Part shown: in pieces, positions 8,155-14,493 of the stretch
Position numbering within the stretch: position 1 is the first letter of the stretch
Layout of the letters: every line of letters starts with the position of its first letter
Source of the DNA: Bacillota bacterium
Lineage (GTDB): Bacteria > Bacillota > Sulfobacillia > JAJZYS01 > JAJYTV01
Assembly (NCBI GenBank): GCA_021793215.1
Contig: JAJYTE010000007.1
Span: 1 to 64,000 of the forward strand
DNA length: 64,000 nucleotides
Direction: 5' to 3'
The notes under the pieces: generated by a model
Told to the model about the DNA's origin: nothing
The model's input: only the letters and a program-made list of their open reading frames with translations
Database searches by the model: none
Translations under genes and position numbers: made by a program

Positions 8155-8188
8155 AAGGTACGGGCGGGGGCAGCCCCACCCGTACCTT
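8155..8188. terminator. Hairpin after the dodecin gene
   Basis: AAGGTACGGG at 8155-8164 pairs with CCCGTACCTT at 8179-8188; inside, GGGG pairs with CCCC around a short loop. It lies between the dodecin gene and spoVAC and probably separates the two transcripts. There is no T tract. Confidence 0.7.
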
Positions 8189-8193
8189 CCGGC

Positions 8194-8391
8194 CTACTCC
8201 GTGAAGGCCACCTTGACGTTGGCCTTGTACTCGACGAGCTTGCCGGCGTCTACCTGCGCCGTCCAGTTCGCGACCTCCACACCGGAGATGTTCTTGACCG
8301 TCTTCGACGCCTCGCGTACGGCCGACGCCACTGCGTCCTGCCAGTCGGTATGCGACTCGCCGACGAGCTCGAGCACTTTCACGATCGCCAC
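8194..8391 (-). CDS. Dodecin, flavin-binding storage protein
   Basis: A 65-residue dodecin, a small protein that forms a hollow dodecamer storing and shielding riboflavin-type ligands. The full family pattern is visible: MAIVKVLELVGESHTDWQDA, then SGVEVANWTAQVDAGKL, where the tryptophan stacks on the flavin ring, and a final strand EYKANVKVAF. The start is GTG at 8391, six or seven bases after GGAGGG. It sits between sigF and spoVAC on the same strand, bounded by a hairpin, which raises the question of forespore expression. Confidence 0.93.
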   Translation of the reverse strand: MAIVKVLELVGESHTDWQDAVASAVREASKTVKNISGVEVANWTAQVDAGKLVEYKANVKVAFTE

Positions 8392-8449
8392 TTCGCATCC
8401 CTCCCTCGTTTCACCGAGTTAGGGTGCCACGCGGTCGCCGAGCGATACC

Positions 8450-9193
8450 TCAGCGGCCGAGCAACTGGCGCACGCGCTGCAGCGCTCGGCGCTCGATGCG
8501 TGAGACGCGTACCTGGTGCGTTCCAAGGCGCGTCGCGACCTCCTGCTGCGTCTGGTCGGCGAAGAACCGGAGGAACAGCACGGCGCGCTCCTCCTCGTTG
8601 AGCGACTTGAGCGCCTCGCGCAGGTCGACTCGGTCGATCGCCTGCAGATCGTACGCCGCGCCATCGTCGAGCCGGTCGATGCGAAGGAGGTCGTCGCGGT
8701 CGCCATGCCCGATCACCTCGTCGAGCGAGTGGACGGCCTGCGTCGCCTCGAACGCCTCCATCACCTCGTCCACGCCGAGTCCTACCGCCTGCGCGAGTTC
8801 CTTCGGCGTCGCCTCTCGACCGAGCTGGGCTTGCAGCGCCTCGGCGGTGCGGTGCAACTGCGCTGCCCGCTCGCGCACGCGCCGGCTCACCTTGATCTGG
8901 CCGTAGTCGCGGAGGTAGCGACGGATCTCCCCGATGATCAGAGGGACGGCGTAGGTCGAGAAGCGCACGCCGTAGGACTCGTCGAAGCGCTCGCAGGCAC
9001 GCCAGAGCCCAATCGATCCGATTTGGAAGAGGTCCTCGGGCTCAACGCCGCGACCGTTGAATCGGGAGACGATCGACCAGACGAGCCGAGAGTTGCGTGC
9101 GATGATCTGCTCTCTCGCGGCTGCCTCGCCCGCCCGTGCGCGCCGCAAGAGTTCCATCTGCTCCTCGTGCAGGTGGTCGGCCGAGGGAGCCAT
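8450..9193 (-). CDS. sigF: RNA polymerase sigma-F factor
   Basis: SigF (SpoIIAC), the first forespore-specific sigma factor. The 247 residues contain region 2 (ARNSRLVWSIVSRFNGRG...EPEDLFQIGSIGLWRA, with GVRFSTYAVPLIIGEIRRYL), region 3 and region 4 (LGTHQVRVSRIERRALQRVR). It is the third gene of spoIIAA-spoIIAB-sigF with TGATG stop-start overlaps, the usual arrangement. Its activity is held by SpoIIAB and released by dephosphorylated SpoIIAA after septation. Confidence 0.97.
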   Translation of the reverse strand: MAPSADHLHEEQMELLRRARAGEAAAREQIIARNSRLVWSIVSRFNGRGVEPEDLFQIGSIGLWRACERFDESYGVRFSTYAVPLIIGEIRRYLRDYGQIKVSRRVRERAAQLHRTAEALQAQLGREATPKELAQAVGLGVDEVMEAFEATQAVHSLDEVIGHGDRDDLLRIDRLDDGAAYDLQAIDRVDLREALKSLNEEERAVLFLRFFADQTQQEVATRLGTHQVRVSRIERRALQRVRQLLGR

Positions 9194-9621
9194 CAGCTCG
9201 CCTCCGCGGGGGCCTCCCGGCGTTTGTGCATCTCCACCCGGGTGCCCCGCCCCGGGGCGGACTCGACCGAGAACTCGTCCGAGAAGGACTCCATGAAGAC
9301 GAAGCCGAGCCCCATGCGCTCGGGATCCGTCGTGTACGACGCCTGGCGCGCTCTCTCGACGTCCTCGATGCCGACCCCCTCGTCCCGCACGCTGATCGAG
9401 ATCCCATCCGCGATCTCCTCGCAGTGCAGCCAAAGGGCACCCTCGCCGCCAGGGTAGGCATGCACCACGACGTTGGAGACGGCCTCCGAGACCGCCACCT
9501 TGATCTCCTCGATCTCCGCGACGCTGAACCCTGCGTTCGCGGCGAACGTCGCCGCCGCGACCCGGCACAATCCCACGTTCTCCGCCCGGCTCGGGCAGTG
9601 CAAATCGAAGTGGTTCGCCAT
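9193..9621 (-). CDS. spoIIAB: Anti-sigma-F factor SpoIIAB
   Basis: A 142-residue GHKL-type serine kinase and anti-sigma factor that binds SigF and phosphorylates SpoIIAA. ATP-binding motifs are visible: the N box EAVSNVVVHAY, the G1 box RDEGVGIED and the G2-like MGLGFVFMESF. Both ends overlap their neighbours at TGATG junctions, indicating translational coupling with spoIIAA and sigF. Confidence 0.97.
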   Translation of the reverse strand: MANHFDLHCPSRAENVGLCRVAAATFAANAGFSVAEIEEIKVAVSEAVSNVVVHAYPGGEGALWLHCEEIADGISISVRDEGVGIEDVERARQASYTTDPERMGLGFVFMESFSDEFSVESAPGRGTRVEMHKRREAPAEAS

Positions 9622-9968
9622 CAGCGCGGCACCTCGCTCTCGGAGCGCAGCACGGGCACGACCTGCGGCACCCCGCTCATCTGCAGGACGGTGCGCACGG
9701 CGGGCTGCGCACCGACGAGGAACATCTCGCCGCCCTGCTCGCTGAGCCTGCGGTAGCGCCCGAGCAGCACGCCGAGGCCAGAGGAGTCGATGAACGATAC
9801 CTTCCGCAAGTCGACCACGAGGCGCCTGTGCCCACCGTCGATCAGCCCGTCCAGTTCCTGGCGGACGCGCGTGGCGGCGGTCAGGTCGAACTCCCCGGCG
9901 AGCACCGCAGTCGCGGTGCGACCCTGCAACTTGACCGTGATCTGCAATTCGTTCCCTGCCCCTTCCAT
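9621..9968 (-). CDS. spoIIAA: Anti-sigma-F factor antagonist SpoIIAA
   Basis: A STAS-domain switch protein. In its unphosphorylated form it attacks SpoIIAB and frees SigF in the forespore. The phosphorylatable serine lies in VSFIDSSGLGVLLG. Starting at the ATG at 9968 gives 115 residues, matching the Bacillus protein. An in-frame GTG at 10025 would add 19 residues rich in Arg and Pro that the family lacks. The ribosome binding site before 9968 is weak, so the exact start is uncertain. Confidence 0.95.
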   Translation of the reverse strand: MEGAGNELQITVKLQGRTATAVLAGEFDLTAATRVRQELDGLIDGGHRRLVVDLRKVSFIDSSGLGVLLGRYRRLSEQGGEMFLVGAQPAVRTVLQMSGVPQVVPVLRSESEVPR

Positions 9969-10091
9969 CTGCACCAGCCGCTTTCGCGGGTCTGGGGGGC
10001 CACTCCTCCTGACGCGGCTCGACACCCCCGGGCCGCGAGCAGGGATTCCTGGCGCATGAAGGGGACAGGTGTCGGCGCGTGACGACGATTC

Positions 10092-10122
10092 GGCGCCCCG
10101 CCGAAATTTTCAGCGGGGCGCC
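10092..10122. terminator. Hairpin between dacF and spoIIAA
   Basis: GGCGCCCCGC at 10092-10101 pairs perfectly with GCGGGGCGCC at 10113-10122 around an A/T-rich loop. In Bacillus dacF and spoIIA are cotranscribed in part. Here the hairpin could terminate dacF transcripts or act as a partial barrier that lowers spoIIA readthrough. Confidence 0.75.
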
Positions 10123-10134
10123 TCGGGTTCTCTG

Positions 10135-11298
10135 CTAGAACTGGACCGCTTGGCGCAGGACGGCCGTCAGAATGCCGATCCACGTCGCCCGCGCCACACC
10201 CCTCGCCGCGATGAGCGGTACGGACGCGATCTTCTGACCGGCGGAGAGGATCTCCGCCTCGCCGACCGCCTGCCCCTTTCGCACCGGGGCGCGGAGTTCC
10301 TGCGGCAGCTTCGGCTGCAGCTTGACGGTGAGGGCCTCGCCGCGCGGACGCACAGCGTGCACGTCCCGGGCTACGACGACGGGCACGTCGGTTCCGGTGC
10401 CGCGCAGCACCTTCACGCTGCCGAGCGGTTGGCCGCCCTTCGCGAGCAGCACCGCTTCGAAGTTCGAGAAGCCGCTCTGCAGCAGGGTTGTGATATCGGC
10501 GAAGCGCTCCTTGGACGTCGCGTCCCCCATCACGACTGCGACCAGCCGAAGGCCCTGGCGCTGCGCCGTCGCGGTGAGGCAGTAGCCTGCCTTGCCGGTG
10601 TATCCGGTCTTCAGCCCGTCGAGCCCGGGCACCTTGCCGAGCAGCCGGTTCGTGTTGACGAGCCAGAGGTGGCCGCCCTTGCCGTCGCGGATCGTGCGAT
10701 CCTCCCGCTGCGAGGTCAGTTGCAGGAGCCCGGGGTCCGTGACGACAGCTCGCGCCAGGATCGCCATGTCCTGCGCCGTGGTGTAGTGTCCGTCGGCGTC
10801 GAGCCCATGGCTGTTCGCGTAGTGCGTGTGGGTCATGCCGAGGCGTTTCGCCTCCGCGTTCATCTGCGCGACGAACGCGCTCTCCGATCCGGCCAAGTGC
10901 TCCGCGACCGCCACGCATGCGTCGTTCGCAGAACCGATGGCGATCGCCCGCAAGAGCTGTCCGAGGGCGATCGTCTCGCCAGGCTCGAGCCAGATCTGGG
11001 ACCCGCCAAGGCGGTAGGCGTTGTCGCTCACCGAGACGGGATCCGTGACGCGGGCGCGATGGGTCCGAAGCGCCTGCAAGGCGAGGTGGAGCGTCATCAC
11101 CTTGGTCATCGACGCGGGTGCGCGCTCCTCCTGTGCATTCTTCGAGAAGATCGTCTGACCGGTGGACGCCTCGACGAGGATCGCCGAGGGCGCGCCGACA
11201 TCGATCTTCGGCGGTGTCGCGGCCGCTTGGGTCGCGCTCGGGGCAAGCATTCCGACGAGTACGACGGCCAAGCACGCGAGGATTGCGGATCTGCGCAC
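10135..11298 (-). CDS. dacF: D-alanyl-D-alanine carboxypeptidase (DacF-type)
   Basis: A penicillin-binding D-Ala-D-Ala carboxypeptidase (peptidase S11) trimming cell-wall or cortex peptides outside the membrane. A signal peptide covers residues 1-26. The three catalytic motifs are Ser63-Met-Thr-Lys66, Ser123-Ala-Asn125 and Lys230-Thr-Gly. The C-terminal beta domain ends in an amphipathic anchor helix (residues ~370-387). GTG at 11298 follows GGAGGT. Its place directly before spoIIAA is the reason for naming it DacF rather than DacA. Confidence 0.93.
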   Translation of the reverse strand: MRRSAILACLAVVLVGMLAPSATQAAATPPKIDVGAPSAILVEASTGQTIFSKNAQEERAPASMTKVMTLHLALQALRTHRARVTDPVSVSDNAYRLGGSQIWLEPGETIALGQLLRAIAIGSANDACVAVAEHLAGSESAFVAQMNAEAKRLGMTHTHYANSHGLDADGHYTTAQDMAILARAVVTDPGLLQLTSQREDRTIRDGKGGHLWLVNTNRLLGKVPGLDGLKTGYTGKAGYCLTATAQRQGLRLVAVVMGDATSKERFADITTLLQSGFSNFEAVLLAKGGQPLGSVKVLRGTGTDVPVVVARDVHAVRPRGEALTVKLQPKLPQELRAPVRKGQAVGEAEILSAGQKIASVPLIAARGVARATWIGILTAVLRQAVQF

Positions 11299-11359
11299 GG
11301 GGGCATTACCTCCTCGGCGCTAGCATGTCCGCCTCGCGTGCTGGCGAGTATGCGCCATC

Positions 11360-12247
11360 TCAGGCGCGCGGATGCGATCGAGAGTACACTTCCTTGAGGC
11401 GCGCCCGCGTGAGGTGCGTGTAGATCTGGGTCGTCGAGATGTCGGCGTGGCCCAGCATCTCCTGGACTGCGCGCAGATCCGCGCCGTTCTCAAGCAGGTG
11501 CGTCGCGAAGGAGTGGCGCAGGGTGTGCGGCGTGATCGACCGGTCGATGTGGGCCTCCTGCGAGTAGCGCTTGACGATCTTCCAGAATCCCTGACGCGTC
11601 AGGCGGTGGCCGTGGTGGTTGACGAACAGGCACTGCTCCTGCGGCGTCCGCACGAGACGACCCCGCGCATGCCGGAGGTACTGCGATAGGCTGTCGAGCG
11701 CGAAGGACCCGATCGGCACCAGCCGCTCCTTCTGCCCCTTGCCGATGCAGCGCAGGTAGCTCTGCTCGAGGTTCACGTCGGCAAGGTTCAACGAGACGAG
11801 TTCTGACACGCGGATCCCCGTCGCGTACAGCAGTTCCAGCATGGCGCGGTCGCGCACGCCGGACGGGTGCGAAAGGTCCGGCTGGCGCAGGATGCGCTCC
11901 ACCTCACCGACCGACAGCACCCTGGGGAGCCTGCGCTCCAGCTTGGGCGATTCGAGGTTCATGGTGGGGTCCTCAGCCATCAGCCGCTCGCGTACGAGGT
12001 ACTGGTAGAACGCCTTGAGCGCCGCGAGCCGGCGCGCGATGGTCGCCGTCGCCTTGCCTTCCTTCTGCAGGTGCAGGAGGTAGCCGACGATCGTCTCGCG
12101 CGAGACGGCGTCGAGGGAGGGGTAGTCCTGCGCGCCGAGGTACTCCGCGTACTGGCGCAGGTCACGGCCATAGGACTCGAGCGTGTTGAGCGCGAGGCCG
12201 CGCTCGACGCTCAGGTAGTTGATGAAATCCGCGATCCAGTCGCTCAC
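11360..12247 (-). CDS. xerD: Site-specific tyrosine recombinase XerD
   Basis: XerD acts with XerC at the dif site to resolve chromosome dimers. The preferred start is GTG at 12247 (VSDWIADFINYL), five bases after GGAGGGAAG, giving 295 residues as in the family. An N-terminal SAM-like DNA-binding domain occupies ~1-90. The catalytic domain shows TGIRVSELVSL (Arg), HTLRHSFATH (His-x-x-Arg), GHADI and IYTHL (Tyr nucleophile). Its location before dacF and spoIIA is the Bacillus order, so this is the housekeeping XerD and not a phage integrase. Confidence 0.94.
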   Translation of the reverse strand: MSDWIADFINYLSVERGLALNTLESYGRDLRQYAEYLGAQDYPSLDAVSRETIVGYLLHLQKEGKATATIARRLAALKAFYQYLVRERLMAEDPTMNLESPKLERRLPRVLSVGEVERILRQPDLSHPSGVRDRAMLELLYATGIRVSELVSLNLADVNLEQSYLRCIGKGQKERLVPIGSFALDSLSQYLRHARGRLVRTPQEQCLFVNHHGHRLTRQGFWKIVKRYSQEAHIDRSITPHTLRHSFATHLLENGADLRAVQEMLGHADISTTQIYTHLTRARLKEVYSRSHPRA

Positions 12248-12323
12248 AGGCCTTCCCTCCCCCGGCGCCGATCGCCCTATGCGCGTAGGATGTTCCGCAA
12301 CTGGACTGACTATACAGTTGCCG

Positions 12324-12363
12324 AGGGCCCCGGCGGCGGCACGAGGCCGTCCGCCGGGGCCCT
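12324..12363. terminator. Terminator hairpin after ald
   Basis: AGGGCCCCGGCGG at 12324-12336 pairs perfectly with CCGCCGGGGCCCT at 12351-12363 (14-nt loop). It follows the ald stop on the minus strand and precedes xerD. No T tract. Confidence 0.78.
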
Positions 12364-12422
12364 GTGGGCGCACACGCGGGCTGGTGGCCCTCGACAAGAT
12401 ACCTATGCAGGCGCCCGCGACT

Positions 12423-13544
12423 TCAGAAGCCGAGGATCTGCTCGACGGGAGTCGTCGCGATGTCGTGGGCTCGTCCGACCGCCTCATAGGTCAACTTGCC
12501 TTCGTAGGTGTTGACGCCCTTACGCAGCGCCGGGTCTTGGCGCACCGCTTCCTGGAAGCCCAGGTTGGCCATCCGCAGGAGGTACGGCAGCGTGACTCCC
12601 GTGAGCGCAAGCGTCGACGTGCGCGGCACGGCGCCCGGCATGTTCGCGACGGAGTAATGCACCACGCCGTGGCGTACGTAGGTCGGGTTCGAGTGGGTGG
12701 TGGTGCGGTCGATCGTTTCGATCGACCCCCCCTGGTCGATCGCGACGTCGACGATCACGGAGCCGGGACGCATCGATTGGACCATCTGCTCGGACACGAG
12801 CTTCGGGGCGCGCGCACCGGGGATCAGGACGCCTCCGATCAAGAGGTCGGCGTCGGCGACCTGCTCCGCAATGTTGTGCTCGTTGGAGATCAGGGTCTGC
12901 AGGCGACCGCGGTAGATCTCGTCGAGGAAGCGCAGCCGCTGCGCCGAGACGTCGAGCACCGTGACGCGGGCACCCATTCCCACCGCGATCTGCGCGGCGT
13001 TCTCTCCGACCGTGCCGCCACCCAGCACGACGACATGCGCGGGCAGTACGCCAGGTACTCCGCCGAGCAGCACCCCGCTGCCGCCATGCGGCTTCTCCAG
13101 GCAATGCGCGCCGATCTGGGTGGCCATGCGGCCCGCGACCTCGCTCATCGGAGTCAGAAGGGGCAGCGAGCCATCCGAAAGCTGCACCGTCTCGTAGGCG
13201 ACACCCACGACGCCCTGCTCGAGCAGCGCCTCGGTGAGCACTCGCGCAGGCGCGAGGTGGAGGTAGGTGTAGAGGACTTGTCCACGGCGGAAAATGCCGT
13301 ACTCCTCCGGCAATGGCTCCTTCACCTTGACGATGATATCCGCGCGCTCGGCGATGCGCCGCTTGTCCGCGTCGACACTCGCCCCGAACTGCGCGTACTC
13401 GCGGTCCGGGAAACCGGATCCGACCCCGGCCCCCTCCTCGACCACGACCTCATGGCCAGCACCAGTCAAGACGCGCGCGCCAGCTGGCGTGAGACCAACG
13501 CGGTTCTCATCCGCCTTGATCTCCTTGAGTAGTCCGATGATCAA
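12423..13544 (-). CDS. ald: Alanine dehydrogenase
   Basis: NAD-dependent L-alanine dehydrogenase, converting alanine to pyruvate and ammonia; in Bacillus it is important for sporulation. The 373 residues start MIIGLLKEIKADENRVGLTP. They include the Rossmann motif VVVLGGGTVGENAAQIAVGMG, the catalytic lysine and histidine regions (KVKEPLP, YTYLHLA) and the family end TYEGKLTYEAVG. Length is normal. It sits between spoIIM and xerD and has its own hairpin at the 3' end. Confidence 0.97.
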   Translation of the reverse strand: MIIGLLKEIKADENRVGLTPAGARVLTGAGHEVVVEEGAGVGSGFPDREYAQFGASVDADKRRIAERADIIVKVKEPLPEEYGIFRRGQVLYTYLHLAPARVLTEALLEQGVVGVAYETVQLSDGSLPLLTPMSEVAGRMATQIGAHCLEKPHGGSGVLLGGVPGVLPAHVVVLGGGTVGENAAQIAVGMGARVTVLDVSAQRLRFLDEIYRGRLQTLISNEHNIAEQVADADLLIGGVLIPGARAPKLVSEQMVQSMRPGSVIVDVAIDQGGSIETIDRTTTHSNPTYVRHGVVHYSVANMPGAVPRTSTLALTGVTLPYLLRMANLGFQEAVRQDPALRKGVNTYEGKLTYEAVGRAHDIATTPVEQILGF

Positions 13545-13622
13545 CGGGGTGCACTTCCTTCCTCACGGACGCGCGCTTTTCCACCCGGGGTGCGCACGGT
13601 CCGCATCGAGCTCGGCATTCGA

Positions 13623-14258
13623 TCAACTTCCAACATACGGCCACAGGAGGTGCAGGGCAAGGGGGCTGATGTACGCTTCCACGATGGCCGCAAGGACAAT
13701 GCCCGCGAAGGCCAACCCTCCGAGCGCGGCGAAGCGGATGAGCGCCTGCGCGATTGCCGGACCGCGCCAGCGGGCGTGGTAGAAATCGGTCAGGTAGGCC
13801 ACCGCCGACTCGCAGAGCAGCATCAGGCTGGGCACGACGAGCAGGGCGGGAGGCACCACTCCCAGCATCAGCAGAACGAGGCCCCGCGTTCCGAGCTCCC
13901 CGAGCAGGAACGCTCCGCTGAAGCCGATCGCGAAACCCTTCACGCCGAGCGAGAGCCAACTGAGGAAGACGCCAAGTAGGCTGAGTGCGAGCACCCAGCC
14001 GACCAGCACGAGGCGACCATCAGAGACGATCGCGGATCGCATCAACTGCGGTCCCGACGGCAGGCCGCCGTGCAGGCTGCCGAGGAACCCGCCAAGGTAC
14101 CCAAGCAGATCCGCGCGTTGCACGGCGCTCAGTTGAGACGCCGCGAACACGCCGAAGCAGATGGCGAGGACGAGCCAGGCCGCCGCGGCGACGTACCAGC
14201 CCATCCGGCGTACGACCCTTGAACGCGCAACTTCGTAGTATCCCCGCAGCGGGTGCAA
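13623..14258 (-). CDS. spoIIM: Stage II sporulation protein M
   Basis: SpoIIM is a polytopic membrane scaffold. With SpoIID and SpoIIP it forms the peptidoglycan-degrading engulfment complex of the mother cell. The start is TTG at 14258, six bases after GGAGGG; upstream in-frame codons have no homology. This gives 211 residues (215 in Bacillus). Five or more hydrophobic segments are visible, with the conserved FIGF-like core seen here as VKGFAIGFSGAFLLGELG. It is divergently oriented to the HD-GYP gene across a 235-base gap. Confidence 0.93.
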   Translation of the reverse strand: MHPLRGYYEVARSRVVRRMGWYVAAAAWLVLAICFGVFAASQLSAVQRADLLGYLGGFLGSLHGGLPSGPQLMRSAIVSDGRLVLVGWVLALSLLGVFLSWLSLGVKGFAIGFSGAFLLGELGTRGLVLLMLGVVPPALLVVPSLMLLCESAVAYLTDFYHARWRGPAIAQALIRFAALGGLAFAGIVLAAIVEAYISPLALHLLWPYVGS

Positions 14259-14493
14259 AGGCGTCCCTCCAGCTACGAGGCTATGGCCGAAGACACGGGA
14301 TATGTCCCAATTCCAGGGCCGAAACGGGCAGGAGTCCCTGCGAAAACTGGCGAAAGACCATCCGTTGCCGTCGCTTCCTGGCGCCCTCGCGGGCGGGATC
14401 TCGTTCCCGCGGGCGGCGACCGGCCCGCCCAGCCGCCAGGCAACTGGCAAGCCCAGAAGCTGCGCAATGAGGTGAAAGGCAATTCCGGACACG

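Noticed and set aside
8150-8156. TGTCGAA before spoVAC as a Spo0A site
   Set aside because: spoVA genes are sigma-G controlled in known systems and such 7-mers are expected by chance.
11360-12247. Phage or transposon integrase
   Set aside because: Length, motifs and position before dacF-spoIIA identify the housekeeping XerD; no attachment sites or phage genes nearby.
12297-12321. Palindrome GCAACTG...CAGTTGC as a dif or operator site
   Set aside because: Does not resemble the dif consensus; the arms are only 7 bases and may be chance near the xerD promoter region.
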